Positions 38,655-50,811 are shown, numbered from the stretch's first letter. The stretch is 64,000 bases of DNA from Tragulus kanchil (GCA_022376925.1 JAIOJX010000001.1:36488170-36552169); one strand, 5' to 3'. The notes: generated by a model from the letters alone, not told the origin. Numbers and translations: made by a program.

Positions 38655-38807
38655 AAAATTTTCAGGGAGCACTCTGAAAACTGAGGGTCAGGGCAGTTCT
38701 GAATTTCCTCTCCCAGTCTTGCAGTGTATGCCTGGGATTGGTTTTACACCACCCATTCTTGCTTATCTACATGGAGCCTCTTATTGCTCCCTGATTTCAG
38801 CTTTTAT
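38655..38807 (+). repeat. Diverged repeat, copy 2 (family unknown)
   Basis: Partner of 36836-37004, ~1.8 kb away. It is cut at its right end by a BovB insertion at about 38813. The pair could be two members of one interspersed family or the remains of LTRs. Confidence 0.6.
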
Positions 38808-38812
38808 GTTAT

Positions 38813-39323
38813 ATAACACTGCAAATCTAGACAATGTATTAAGAAGCAGAAACATCACTTTGCCTACAAAGGTCTGTATAGTCAAAGTTATGGTTTTCCC
38901 AGTAGTCATGTATGGATGTGAAAGCTGAGGGCTGAAGAATTGATGCTTTTGAACAGTGTGTTGGAGAAGATTCTTGAGAGTTCCTTGGACAGCAAAGAGA
39001 TCAATCCAGTCAAAATCCTAAAGGAAATCAACGCCGAATACTTATTGGAAGGACTGATGCTAAAGCTGAAGCTCCAATAATTGGCCACCTGATTGGAAGA
39101 GCTGACTCATTGGAAAAGACCCTGATGCTGGGAAAGATTGAGGGCAGGAGGAGAAGAGGGTGACAGAGGATAAGATGGTTGGATGGCATCACTGAGTCAA
39201 TGGACACGAGTTTGAGCAGGGACCAGGAGATGGTGAAGGACAGGGAAGCCTGCCCTGCGGCAGTCCATGGGTTGCAAACAGTCAGAGATGACTTAGTGAC
39301 TGAACAACAACAACAACAACAGC
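38813..39323 (+). mobile_element. BovB LINE 3' part
   Basis: About 510 bp of the BovB 3' end: CTAGACAATGTATTAAGAAGC, GTATAGTCAAAGTTATGG, GAAGCTCCAATAATTGGCC, GATGCTGGGAAAGATTGAGG, ending with a (CAA)n tail at 39305-39322. Frames are broken. Typical 5'-truncated copy. Confidence 0.95.
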
Positions 39324-39559
39324 ATTATTACCAAGGCACAATGTGCCAAGGTTACTGTACTTTAAATGTCAACAAAAAATGCTATGGGTACATACCCAGG
39401 CCACTTTCAATCAAATCAACTACAAGAACCAAAGAATCAGGCTGGCATCAGACTTCTAGACAGTAATAATCAATTCTAGAATACAGTAAAGAAATGTCTA
39501 AAATATCTTAAGTGAAATGAAATTAGAAAAAATTTATACAGAGATATTTTAAACATGCA

Positions 39560-39910
39560 AGAATGAAGGTATAATAATTTTCTATTGCATGTGTAACAAA
39601 TTACCTCAAACTCCAAAGCTTAAAACAATATAAATTTATTATTTCATACTTTCCATATTTCAGAAGGCTATGGGCAGCTTAGTTTGGTGGATTCTCTCCT
39701 TAGAGTCTCACAAGGCTTCTCTGATTACACTGGGCCCAGATGGATAACCTAGAATAATCTCTCTATCTTAAGGTCAACCAATAGACTAGTAACCTTAATT
39801 TTGCCAATGAAGTATCTCTTGCACTTTGACATAATATATTCTCAGCATCCCAGAATTAGGGATGCTAATTCTGAGGCATGGAGTTATCTTTCATCCTACC
39901 AGAGTAGGTG
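39560..39910 (-). mobile_element. Ancient mammalian interspersed repeat, family uncertain
   Basis: TTTTCTATTGCATGTGTAACAAATTACC, then AAAGCTTAAAACAATATAAATTTATTATTTC, then GAGTCTCACAAGGC: a layout I know from old LTR-type repeats in mammals. I cannot name the subfamily. Confidence 0.45.
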
Positions 39911-40074
39911 ATTAAATTCCCACCAGTCATTCTTTATGGAAAAATTCAACCAATTAGGTTACATGTGAAAAAAATTTTATAAAGGGATTTGTGATGAACA
40001 TGGAATATATTTTAAAAGCACAATGAAGGATCTCCACTTGCATACCAGAATATAAAGCAAATTGTATTATTTAG

Positions 40075-40430
40075 GAAAAGCTGCTATAATAAGCACTATC
40101 AAAATATCAGAACTTGAACCCAGTAAAAGGTTATTTCTTGTTCACATCATTGTCTATTAAGTGACTCTCTTAAGTGGCTCTTCTCCACATAGTGACTCAG
40201 GAATTCAAGGTCTTTTACAAGTTTGGTTCTGCTGTCTAGGAATTATTCACTTTCAAATAAATGTATGAGAGAGAGAGAGAACACCCAAGTGAGAGACAAG
40301 ATTCTCATAGGACATTCTAGAGACCAAACCTGGAAGTTGCATAAATCATTTCTGTTCCCATTCTTTTGGTATAATCGATCACATGGTCCAGCCTAACTAC
40401 AAGGGAGACTGAGAAATGTAGACTTTCTGC
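40075..40430 (-). mobile_element. Second ancient interspersed repeat, family uncertain
   Basis: GCTGCTATAATAAGCACTATC, AGTGACTCAGGAATTCAAGG, GATCACATGGTCCAGCCTAACTAC and AAGGGAGACTGAGAAATGTAG resemble an old LTR-like repeat. A short (GA)n run at 40269-40280 is inside. Confidence 0.4.
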
Positions 40431-40997
40431 CACAATGATATTTAATGATGTAGAAATAACAATATTAATGTTTCTTCTGATCTAAATCAGCAGGTATAAT
40501 TTGGGAGAGAAGCTGGGAGAATATGTAAGTGTAATTATTCCTTTAACTTTCATGATGATTGCTTAAAAAGTTGATGAAATAAAATTATTCTTAGTTTATT
40601 ACTTGTATATATGAAGATAACCACTAGAAAAGCTAAAAATATGAACATAAAAAGTTGAAATTAGGAGGTGCAGGTGGATTTAGAGTCAGAAGTATTAAGT
40701 AGTTATTTTCTTATCTGCCATAGTGTGTAGTCACTAATGTATTTTCTACAGTTTATAATTAAAGAAATCATGATTTAAGTTTATTACATAAAGCTATAGT
40801 TATTAAAGTAGCATTTGGCAGTAAAAACTATAAACTTCAGAAGGCTTAATTGAAATAAAACAAAGAAAAGTAGATAATATAGGAAAAGACAAAGGAAATT
40901 TTCTAAAAAAGTGTAACATAAAGAAACAAATAAAGGCAAAAAGTGGCATATAAATAAGTAGAAATGAGACAATCTTACCATTAAATATATTCAACTT

Positions 40998-41001
<4 letters not shown>

Positions 41002-41062
<61 letters not shown>

Positions 41063-41064
41063 TT
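41002..41064. repeat. (AT)n microsatellite
   Basis: About 60 bp of nearly pure TA/AT dinucleotides with a late TTTATAT interruption. Likely polymorphic and prone to length error. The tyrosine-isoleucine frame read across it is an artefact. Confidence 0.97.
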
Positions 41065-41101
41065 GTCAGAGACACACTCAGAATAAGACTGAGTAGCAGG
41101 G

Positions 41102-41434
41102 GACTTCCCCTGGTGGTCCAGTGAATAAGGACACTGCCTTGCAGTGCAAGGGGCGCCAGTTCGATCCCTGGCCTGGGAAGATCCCACGTGCTGCGGAGTG
41201 GCTAGACTGATGTGTCCAATCACCGAGCCAGAGCTCTGGAGTGCATGCGCCCAGAGCCAGTGCTGTGTGACAGCAGACGCCATCGCGATGGGAGGCCCAC
41301 AGGAGCCAAAGAACAAAGACGGATGAAAATAGAGAAATGAAAGACCAATAGAAGTGGCCCGCCTACTCCCCTCCCTCCCCAACCCGACCCCCGCTCAAAG
41401 TAAATAAATAAATAAATCTTTAAAAAAAAAAAAA
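41102..41434 (+). mobile_element. Young ~320-bp composite SINE, copy 3
   Basis: Full-length plus-strand copy with tRNA-Glu head, CHR-like middle, AAAGACCAATAGAAGTGGCC 3' part and a (TAAA)n plus poly(A) tail. It has a perfect 17-bp target-site duplication (aagactgagtagcaggg) at 41085-41101 and 41435-41451, indicating a recent insertion. Confidence 0.94.
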
Positions 41435-41591
41435 AAGACTGAGTAGCAGGGATGTCCAGTCTATCTATATATCATGTATCTAAGAATATATATATTTATG
41501 TACATATATGTAAGATACTGGACAACAAAGGACAATGTTCTCTGAAAGATGAGAAACAAATGTGTTGACATCTATGATTGCTCAGTTTATC

Positions 41592-41807
41592 TGAAAGTGA
41601 AAGTGTTAGTTGCTTCAGTTATGTCCTGTTCTTTGTGACCCCATGAACTTTAGCCCTCCAGGCACCTCTGTCCATGGAATTCGCCAGGCAAGAATACTGG
41701 AGTGGGTAGCCATACCTTTTTCCAAGGGATCTTCCTGACTTAGGAACTGAACCTGAGTCTCCTGCATTGGAGGCAAATTCTTTACCATCTGAGCCACCAG
41801 GGAAGCT
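41592..41807 (-). mobile_element. Bov-tA SINE
   Basis: Antisense BovA body (CAGTTATGTCCTGTTCTTTG, CCATGGAATTCGCCAGGC) then the tRNA head (GAACTGAACCTGAGTCTCC, GAGCCACCAGGGAAGC). Only the last 30 bp recur at 42863-42892 because block L starts there. Confidence 0.93.
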
Positions 41808-43952
41808 CAACTTGTCTATGTTTTCCAAGCTTGAGAGGAAATTTAGGCATAATCTGGCAGACATTTCATTGTGGACATAGAGTTCAGAGTCCAGTGAGAC
41901 CAAAACAGCTAGTGTCAACCAGACAGAGTACTGAAGATTGCACAGGGAAGATTTCAGGTAATCTTCTAAGTATTCAAGAAAGAACTGAACAGCACATGTA
42001 CATAAAGAAAGCACCCAAAGCTGGGTGAAAGAACCATGTGAAAATATCAGATGGAAAATCATTTCTGGAGTTTGTGCACAGGTAGGAATAATAGATTTGT
42101 TCCCATCAGCCAAACTGGATAATCTCATCATGGAGCATTGGGTAGAGTTCTCAGAATGGAGTTGTCTCATTCATGAAGCAAAATTAGTTCCAGCATAAAT
42201 ACTGCTCTAGTCTTGCGTAAAACTTTATAAGCAAGATTCAAAAGGATTAAATTCTTTCCAAATAATTGTGTTCCAGAAAAAAGGTTAAGAATATTTTAAT
42301 ACAAATGTATTCAACACCCAAACAAGATCAAATCCACTGTTGGTGGAGATGTAAAATGGTCCAACAACTTTGGAAAAACAGTTTGGAAGTTTCTTAAAAA
42401 GATAAACATCTACCATATGATCTAGGTAGTTACTCCTTAGAAATGAAACCAGATCTATATGAGACTTGTATACTAATGTTTATAACAGCTTTATTTGTAG
42501 TAGACAAAATGTGCAAACAACCCAAATGCCCATCAACAGCTGCATGCACAAATAATATGTATATATCTGCAGAATGAGATATTATTCAATAATAACCATA
42601 TATTTGCAAATGAAATGACTGATAAGGAATTAATCTCCAAAATATACAAACAGCTCATGCAGTTCAATATTAGAAAACAAGCAACCCTATCAAAAAATTG
42701 GGTGGAAGATCTAAATAGACATTTCTCCAAAGAAAACATACAGATGGCCAAAGAGCTCATGAAAAGGTGCTATACACCAGTAATTATAAGAGAAATGAAA
42801 GTCAAAACTACAATAAGGTGTCATCTCACACTAGTCAGAATGACCATCATCGAAAAGTCTACAATTCTTTACCATCTGAGCCACCAGGAGGGCTCAACTT
42901 GTCTATGTTTTCCAAGCTTGAGAGGAAATTTAGGCATAATCTGGCAGACATTTCATTGTGGACATAGAGTTCAGAGTCCAGTGAGACCAAAACAGCTAGT
43001 GTCAACCAGACAGAGTACTGAAGATTGCACAGGGAAGATTTCAGGTAATCTTCTAAGTATTCAAGAAAGAACTGAACAGCACATGTACATAAAGAAAGCA
43101 CCCAAAGCTGGGTGAAAGAACCATGTGAAAATATCAGATGGAAAATCATTTCTGGAGTTTGTGCACAGGTAGGAATAATAGATTTGTTCCCATCAGCCAA
43201 ACTGGATAATCTCATCATGGAGCATTGGGTAGAGTTCTCAGAATGGAGTTGTCTCATTCATGAAGCAAAATTAGTTCCAGCATAAATACTGCTCTAGTCT
43301 TGCGTAAAACTTTATAAGCAAGATTCAAAAGGATTAAATTCTTTCCAAATAATTGTGTTCCAGAAAAAAGGTTAAGAATATTTTAATACAAATGTATTCA
43401 ACACCCAAACAAGATCAAATCCACTGTTGGTGGAGATGTAAAATGGTCCAACAACTTTGGAAAAACAGTTTGGAAGTTTCTTAAAAAGATAAACATCTAC
43501 CATATGATCTAGGTAGTTACTCCTTAGAAATGAAACCAGATCTATATGAGACTTGTATACTAATGTTTATAACAGCTTTATTTGTAGTAGACAAAATGTG
43601 CAAACAACCCAAATGCCCATCAACAGCTGCATGCACAAATAATATGTATATATCTGCAGAATGAGATATTATTCAATAATAACCATATATTTGCAAATGA
43701 AATGACTGATAAGGAATTAATCTCCAAAATATACAAACAGCTCATGCAGTTCAATATTAGAAAAACAAGCAACCCAATCAAAAAATTGGGTGGAAGATCT
43801 AAATAGACATTTCTCCAAAGAAAACATACAGATGGCCAAAGAGCTCATGAAAAGGTGCTATACACCAGTAATTATAAGAGAAATGAAAGTCAAAACTACA
43901 ATAAGGTGTCATCTCACACTAGTCAGAATGACCATCATCGAAAAGTCTACAA
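41776..43952. repeat. Tandem block L (offset 1087-1088)
   Basis: 41776-42864 recurs at 42863-43952. The join uses a two-base overlap between an L1 fragment and the tRNA part of a Bov-tA SINE. One A-run differs in length near 43761. Confidence 0.95.
42310..42862 (+). mobile_element. L1 ORF2 fragments in changed order
   Basis: 42320-42560 matches the L1 ORF2 C-terminal end (CTGTTGGTGGAGATGTAAAATG, CCCAAATGCCCATCAACAGC). 42600-42860 then matches the region that should precede it (ACTGATAAGGAATTAATCTCC, CATTTCTCCAAAGAAAACATACAG). Either two L1 insertions or a rearranged one. The same order recurs at 43397-43950, so it predates block L. The frame is broken. Confidence 0.8.
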
Positions 43953-43959
43953 ATGATAG

Positions 43960-44250
43960 GAGTGACAAGTCTTATTTTCTTGGGCTTCAAAATCACTGCA
44001 AATGGTGACTGCAACCATGGAATTAAAGGACACTTGCTCCTTGGAAGGAAAACTTTGACAAACCTAGACAGTGTATTAAAATGTGAAGACACCACTTTCC
44101 TGACATCTAAGGAGCAGATGGTTGTATGGCATCAATTGGTCAATGGACATGAATTTGAGTGTGGTCCGGGAGATGGTGAAAGACATGGAAGCCTGGTGCG
44201 TCACAGTCCATTGGGTCACAGAGAGTCAGACACGACTGAGCAACTGAGCT
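43960..44250 (+). mobile_element. BovB LINE 3' fragment with internal loss
   Basis: GGACACTTGCTCCTTGGAAG, CTAGACAGTGTATTAAAATG and GAGCAGATGG belong to upstream BovB; the text then jumps to GTATGGCATCAATTGGTCAATGG and GTCAGACACGACTGAGCAAC of the 3' end. A middle piece is missing relative to the BovB at 38813. Confidence 0.85.
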
Positions 44251-44261
44251 TTCTTTTTAAT

Positions 44262-44520
44262 TTTCTGTCTGTGTGATATATCCATTGTTTTATTGAGGTG
44301 TTAAGTTCTGCCACTATTATCCTGTTACTATGGATTTCCTGTTTTACGGCTGTTAACATTTACTTTATGTATTGAGGCGCTCCTATGTTGGGTGCATAAA
44401 TATTTATAATTGTTATATCTTGGATTGATTCCTTGATCATTATGTAGTGTCATTTCTTGTCTATTATAACAGTCTTTATTTTAAAGTCTATATTGTCAGA
44501 TATGACTGTTGCTACTCCAA
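44262..44520 (-). mobile_element. L1 ORF2 endonuclease-region fragment
   Basis: Antisense L1: GTGTGATATATCCATTGTTTTATTGAGG, TTATGTATTGAGGCGCTCCTATG, GTTGGGTGCATAAATATTTA, like 26330-26530 of the young L1 but more diverged. Truncated at both ends. Confidence 0.8.
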
Positions 44521-44733
44521 ATGAAATTTGGTGAAACCTTTAATAAAGAGGTAACTTCAAAGTTACTTAAACTGGTTCAGAACATACAACATTGTTTCTT
44601 AAAAAGCTTCCCATGAAAGTATCTGACTCAAGAGAACCTGAGATGTTCAAAATTGTCTATTCCCAGTCTTGTTGAATTATAGACCTGAAGTGAGATCTGG
44701 GAATCTGCATCCTTATCAAGTTTCCTTGATAAG

Positions 44734-45052
44734 ATTCTTTTTTTTTTTTAATCTTCTTGGGGGGTGGGGTGGGGAGGGAGGGGGATGGGTGGGCCACTTC
44801 TATTGGTCTTTCATTTCTCTATTTTCATCAGTCTTTGTTCTTCAGCTCCTGTGGGCCTCCCATCGCAGTGGCCTCTGTCGTTGCAGAGCACTGGCTCTGG
44901 GCGCATGCGTGCCAGAGCTCCGGCTCAGTAATTGGACACATCAGTCCAGCCGCTCCGCGGCACGTGGGATCTTCCCAGGCCAGGGATCTAACTGGCGCCC
45001 CTTGCACTGCAAGGCAGTGTCCTTACCCGCTGGACCACCAGGGGAAGCCCCT
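44734..45052 (-). mobile_element. Young ~320-bp composite SINE, copy 4
   Basis: Full-length antisense copy ending GACCACCAGGGGAAGCCCC. An 8-bp direct repeat (ttgataag) at 44726-44733 and 45053-45060 is the likely target-site duplication. Confidence 0.92.
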
Positions 45053-45214
45053 TTGATAAGTATCTTATGCACACATTGATTCTGATGCACACAACACATT
45101 GAGAAGCACTGGCATAGACTGGAGAGGAAAGTTTTCAATATCCTTCTAAGCTGGAATATCACTAGCATAAAAATCTAACAAAAAAGTATAAAAGAAAGCA
45201 AACTCACATATCAG

Positions 45215-45365
45215 TTTTACTCATGAATATTGATGTAAATACCCTAAATAAAATTTTAGGAAAAATAGGATAAAGCAGTACAAGTGGAACTCATTTATAG
45301 AAAGCAATGGTGGTTCAATTTTTAGAGAATCTGTTAATATGACTAATGATATTAGCAGAACGAAA
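45215..45365 (+). mobile_element. L1 RT-region fragment
   Basis: TCATGAATATTGATGTAAATACCC, AGCAATGGTGGTTCAATTTTTAG and TTAATATGACTAATGATATTAGCAGAAC follow the L1 RT order. Short and diverged. Confidence 0.6.
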
Positions 45366-46007
45366 CCCAGTTTCTTCAGTATTACAAACCAAGCCCTCCA
45401 TGATATGCTCTTAACTGCTTCTGTAGACACAACTTTTGCCACTCAATATATCATAGTTTTAACTCCAGCAATAATGAATGGTTTTTTATCATTCCTTTCT
45501 CACAAACACCATATGTATTCTCACAATTTTCATCTCCCAAATTTTCTTCTCACTCCAATTATTGTCATTATTATTATTTGTGTATGTTTCTGTTAAAAAA
45601 CACTTAATGTAAATTCTACTCTCTTACCAAATTTTTGTGCAAATACGGTATTGGTAGTGGACTGCATAGGAGATCTGCAGAACTTATTTTGCATAACTGA
45701 AATTTTGGGCCATTTGATCATCACCTCTTTCTTTACCCCTCCACTCAGTCCCTGGAAACAATCTTTTCTATCAGTAAATTAATACAATATTTGTTTCTGG
45801 GTCTGGCTTATTTCACTTAGCATAATGTCCTCCAAATCCATCCATGTTGTTGCAAATAGCAGAATTTCTTTCTTTTTTAATGCAGAATAACATTTCACTG
45901 AATGGTACTATAACATTTTATTTATCTATTGGTCTGTTGATGGATATTTAAGTTGTTTCTATTTCTTGACTATTGCTACATTTATTGTTTAAGGTAAGTT
46001 CCAGTTT

Positions 46008-46215
46008 GGGCACCCAGTAGGTTCAGTGGTAAAGAATCCATCTGCTAATGCAGGACACGTGGGATTGAACCCTGGATTGAGAAGTTCCTCTGGAGGAGGG
46101 CATGGTAACACATTCCAGTATTCTTGCTTGGAAAATCCCATGGACAGAGGAGCCTGGTGAGCTATGGTCTATATGGTCACAAAAAGTCAGACATGACTGG
46201 AGTGACTTAGCATAC
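46008..46215 (+). mobile_element. Bov-tA SINE
   Basis: tRNA head (TTCAGTGGTAAAGAATCCATC, GGGATTGAACCCTGG) plus one BovA body (ATGGACAGAGGAGCCTGGTG, TCAGACATGACTGGAGTGAC). Identical copy at 47086-47293. Confidence 0.94.
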
Positions 46216-46310
46216 ATGCATATATAAGGGATATCCTGTGATATTTGTCTTTATCTGTCAGTACCCTCCAGTCCTTTTTCCACTGTTTCAGCTTTCTTGA
46301 TTGGGTTTAC

Positions 46311-46498
46311 TAGGGGACGTTAGTGGTAAAGAATCCTCCTGCCAATGTAGGAGAATCAGGTTGGATGCCAGGGTGGGGAAGAGCCCCTGGAGGAGGAAAT
46401 GGTAACCCACATCAGTATTCTTCCCTGGAAAGTTCCATGGACAGAGGAGTCTGGCAGGCTACAGTCCATGGGGTTGGAACAAGTCAGAAATGAATGAG
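46311..46498 (+). mobile_element. Bov-tA SINE
   Basis: Second Bov-tA 96 bp after the first, same strand, more damaged in the B box (GGTTGGATGCCAGG). Copy at 47389-47576. Confidence 0.93.
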
Positions 46499-47925
46499 CC
46501 CACACAAACAAGTTTCTGCTGGTTTGAGGTGATACCTCATGGTAGTTTGGATTTGTGTTTCTCTAAAAATTGAACATTTTTTCATGTGCCTGTGCACCAT
46601 CTTTGGAGAAATGTCTGCTTAAATCTTCTGCTCATTTTTTGATTGGGTTGTGAGGTTATTTTGATTTCAAGCTGTATGGAGTGTTTGTATATTTTGGAAA
46701 TTAATCCCTTGTCAGTAGCATCTTTGGCAAGCCCCCTTTTCGCATTTGATCATCATCTTCCTTATTTTGCATAACTGAAATTTTGGGCCATTTGATCATC
46801 ACCTCTTTCTTTACCCCTCCACTCAGTCCCTGGAAACAATCTTTTCTATCAGTAAATTAATACAATATTTGTTTCTGGGTCTGGCTTATTTCACTTAGCA
46901 TAATGTCCTCCAAATCCATCCATGTTGTTGCAAATAGCAGAATTTCTTTCTTTTTTAATGCAGAATAACATTTCACTGAATGGTACTATAACATTTTATT
47001 TATCTATTGGTCTGTTGATGGATATTTAAGTTGTTTCTATTTCTTGACTATTGCTACATTTATTGTTTAAGGTAAGTTCCAGTTTGGGCACCCAGTAGGT
47101 TCAGTGGTAAAGAATCCATCTGCTAATGCAGGACACGTGGGATTGAACCCTGGATTGAGAAGTTCCTCTGGAGGAGGGCATGGTAACACATTCCAGTATT
47201 CTTGCTTGGAAAATCCCATGGACAGAGGAGCCTGGTGAGCTATGGTCTATATGGTCACAAAAAGTCAGACATGACTGGAGTGACTTAGCATACATGCATA
47301 TATAAGGGATATCCTGTGATATTTGTCTTTATCTGTCAGTACCCTCCAGTCCTTTTTCCACTGTTTCAGCTTTCTTGATTGGGTTTACTAGGGGACGTTA
47401 GTGGTAAAGAATCCTCCTGCCAATGTAGGAGAATCAGGTTGGATGCCAGGGTGGGGAAGAGCCCCTGGAGGAGGAAATGGTAACCCACATCAGTATTCTT
47501 CCCTGGAAAGTTCCATGGACAGAGGAGTCTGGCAGGCTACAGTCCATGGGGTTGGAACAAGTCAGAAATGAATGAGCCCACACAAACAAGTTTCTGCTGG
47601 TTTGAGGTGATACCTCATGGTAGTTTGGATTTGTGTTTCTCTAAAAATTGAACATTTTTTCATGTGCCTGTGCACCATCTTTGGAGAAATGTCTGCTTAA
47701 ATCTTCTGCTCATTTTTTGATTGGGTTGTGAGGTTATTTTGATTTCAAGCTGTATGGAGTGTTTGTATATTTTGGAAATTAATCCCTTGTCAGTAGCATC
47801 TTTGGCAAGCATTTTCTCCCATTCTGAGGTTGTCTTTCTGTTTTTTCTTTAATGGTTTCCTTTGTTATGCAAAAGCATTTACATTTAATTAGTTCCCATT
47901 TGTTTTTGTTTCCATTAATCTAGGA

Positions 47926-50580
47926 GATTTATTCCAAAAAATAGTGCTGCAATTTATGCCTAGAATTTTCTGTTTTCACTGAACTATGGAAAACATCCTG
48001 AAACAAAAACATAGTAAGAAGGCATGTGTGTAAGAAACTTGGACCCCTGGCTCATCTATTCTGGATGCCTGTCTCAGGTGGTGACAGGATTGCTCATGAT
48101 GCTAGATGGTGCCAAGTCATCTTTAAACACAGATCCTGAATGTCTGAGGACACGATGGCACTGAGAGAGTCATACTATTTCACTGAGTTCTTCTTTGGAA
48201 CCCACAGGGAGAGGACCTGAAGCAAGGCTTGAGGCTGTGACCAGCCCAATGATCACATTCAAGCCAGCTGAATCAATAATGCCACCTGGGGCAGTCTCTC
48301 TCAACAGCCAAACTGACTGAGAGATGTGACCCATGCCAAAGAGCTCTGATTAGTGTAGGTGGGGCTACAGGTGTCCCTCTTCCCCTGAGGTGGTAGGCAA
48401 GTGCGGATCTGCAAGTTGTGACTAAGCAGATCCAAGCTCTCAGGTGTCTCTGGGGAGCTCACTGGACTTCTCCAGGAGGAGAGCCCCAATATACCCTGTG
48501 GCAGTCGGACCCAAGCAGGTCATTGGCCAAGGGGGTGGACTCTGCCTGAGGAGCTCATTTTCCTCTCTGAAAGCTTTCCTCTTCCCACAGCTAGGGGATG
48601 TGTGTGGCAGCGACTCAGTGCTGTCTAATTACGTCTGCCCGTGGTGATCCCACATCCCAAGGGTGAGGGCTCAGGGACCAGTCCCCCACTCTAGGTCAGG
48701 GAAGAGCATTCGTGGATGGACATCACTCAAAGCAAGATGCAGCCATCTTAATAGGACCCTCTCATCTCTAGTGAGTGTGGAACCTCAGTGACAGGAAGGA
48801 AAATAATTACATTTTCTCCCAAAGTCGCCAGAAATAATTTCTTCTTTAATGGTGGAAACAGGAGTCTTTACATCTCTGGACAGTTTACATTGCAAGCTGT
48901 AATGAGCGAGAAAATGTCTTTCTTTTCATAGCTAATCCTCTGATGCTGCGTGCCTCGCAAGGTAAACTGATGTGGCAAATTACCATTGTCAAAGAGAGAT
49001 TGAGCCAGGGACAGCACCTTTGCTTTGTCCATTGAGTCCCTCAGCTCGTTAGTGTAGTGAGAACACTGGCACTTGTTTGCAACAGGGCATTTCTGAGAGA
49101 GCGGTGGTCACCAGGCACAGCCCCACCCAGATGCAGGAAGAGAGGGAAGACCTCTTGCCCCAGCTTCTCCCAGTTGTACCAGACTCCTTTAGCTGAATGC
49201 ACCAGTGTCACCTCTATCAGCAGGCACGCTGTCCACTTCCCTGTCTTTCATCTGTCTGCCCACTTCTCCTCTCCTCACCCCCAGCAATTCCCAGGAGGCC
49301 CGGGGAACTGGGATTAGTCTGTCTACTGTAGTGAGCATCATTTGGGGTTTTTGCTCAAGAGTCGGGGGGTTTCATGGGACAAGCATGAGCATGAGTGGGC
49401 AGGGCGATGGCAGAAGTAAATGGGGACTCACAGCACATGTGCAGTAATGTCATGAGCTCTTGCGTCCTCTTCCCTGAGGTGGTAGGCAAGTGCGGATCTG
49501 CAAGTTGTGACTAAGCAGATCCAAGCTCTCAGGTGTCTCTGGGGAGCTCACTGGACTTCTCCAGGAGGAGAGCCCCAATATACCCTGTGGCAGTCGGACC
49601 CAAGCAGGTCATTGGCCAAGGGGGTGGACTCTGCCTGAGGAGCTCATTTTCCTCTCTGAAAGCTTTCCTCTTCCCACAGCTAGGGGATGTGTGTGGCAGC
49701 GACTCAGTGCTGTCTAATTACGTCTGCCCGTGGTGATCCCACATCCCAAGGGTGAGGGCTCAGGGACCAGTCCCCCACTCTAGGTCAGGGAAGAGCATTC
49801 GTGGATGGACATCACTCAAAGCAAGATGCAGCCATCTTAATAGGACCCTCTCATCTCTAGTGAGTGTGGAACCTCAGTGACAGGAAGGAAAATAATTACA
49901 TTTTCTCCCAAAGTCGCCAGAAATAATTTCTTCTTTAATGGTGGAAACAGGAGTCTTTACATCTCTGGACAGTTTACATTGCAAGCTGTAATGAGCGAGA
50001 AAATGTCTTTCTTTTCATAGCTAATCCTCTGATGCTGCGTGCCTCGCAAGGTAAACTGATGTGGCAAATTACCATTGTCAAAGAGAGATTGAGCCAGGGA
50101 CAGCACCTTTGCTTTGTCCATTGAGTCCCTCAGCTCGTTAGTGTAGTGAGAACACTGGCACTTGTTTGCAACAGGGCATTTCTGAGAGAGCGGTGGTCAC
50201 CAGGCACAGCCCCACCCAGATGCAGGAAGAGAGGGAAGACCTCTTGCCCCAGCTTCTCCCAGTTGTACCAGACTCCTTTAGCTGAATGCACCAGTGTCAC
50301 CTCTATCAGCAGGCACGCTGTCCACTTCCCTGTCTTTCATCTGTCTGCCCACTTCTCCTCTCCTCACCCCCAGCAATTCCCAGGAGGCCCGGGGAACTGG
50401 GATTAGTCTGTCTACTGTAGTGAGCATCATTTGGGGTTTTTGCTCAAGAGTCGGGGGGTTTCATGGGACAAGCATGAGCATGAGTGGGCAGGGAGCGATG
50501 GCAGAAGTAAATGGGGACTCACAGCACATGTGCAGATGCATAATGTGCCCTAGGACCAGTGCTGAGCTCTTGCGTCCTCT
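47926..50580. other. No gene recognised; GC-richer unique DNA
   Basis: Outside L1 the stretch is less AT-rich than the rest of the window and free of obvious SINEs. A pyrimidine-tract acceptor (TCTTCCCACAG ending at 48591) is followed ~70 bp later by a donor-like AAGGGTGAGG (48659-48668), but no protein is recognisable and the reading frame is not convincing. Half of it is the repeated block N. Confidence 0.4.
48376..50580. repeat. Tandem block N (offset ~1089)
   Basis: 48376-49470 recurs at about 49466-50580. Differences are confined to the edges: a missing C near 49473, and a ~20-base shortening of the first copy's end (49444-49455) relative to 50535-50563. This is unique, GC-richer DNA. 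Confidence 0.94.
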
Positions 50581-50811
50581 TACTTTGGGCCCTTCTTCCA
50601 ACTGCATTTCCCTTTGGCTTTGTTTTCCCTTTGCGGGTATGAAGTTTTCCCCCAGTGTGTCAGCATAAAGTTGGGGTGCCGTTTATGCTGAAAGTCTGCC
50701 TCATTCTTTGTTTTGTGAGAGGAAGCGTTCCTTAACCTTCTCTGCACTTCACGTTCCATGTGTGTGAGGAGGTGTCCACATCAATAGTGAAACGTCTATG
50801 ATTTTTTGAAT

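Larger units (their letters stand above)
45682..47810. repeat. Tandem block M (offset 1078)
   Basis: 45682-46732 recurs at 46760-47810 with 27 bases of filler (46733-46759). I saw no difference between copies, including both Bov-tA SINEs inside. Confidence 0.95.
45755..47925 (-). mobile_element. Old L1 3' part, carrying two Bov-tA and block M
   Basis: Antisense L1: TGGCTTATTTCACTTAGC, CCATCCATGTTGTTGC (45755-45985); GGTGATACCTCATGGTAG, TTGATTGGGTTGTGAGG (46512-46732); and, after the repeat, GCATTTTCTCCCATTCTG to 47925. Two Bov-tA SINEs interrupt it at 46008 and 46311, and again at 47086 and 47389. Confidence 0.8.

Noticed and set aside
40803..41075. Open frame rich in alternating Tyr-Ile
   Set aside because: It is a translation of the (AT)n microsatellite, not a protein.
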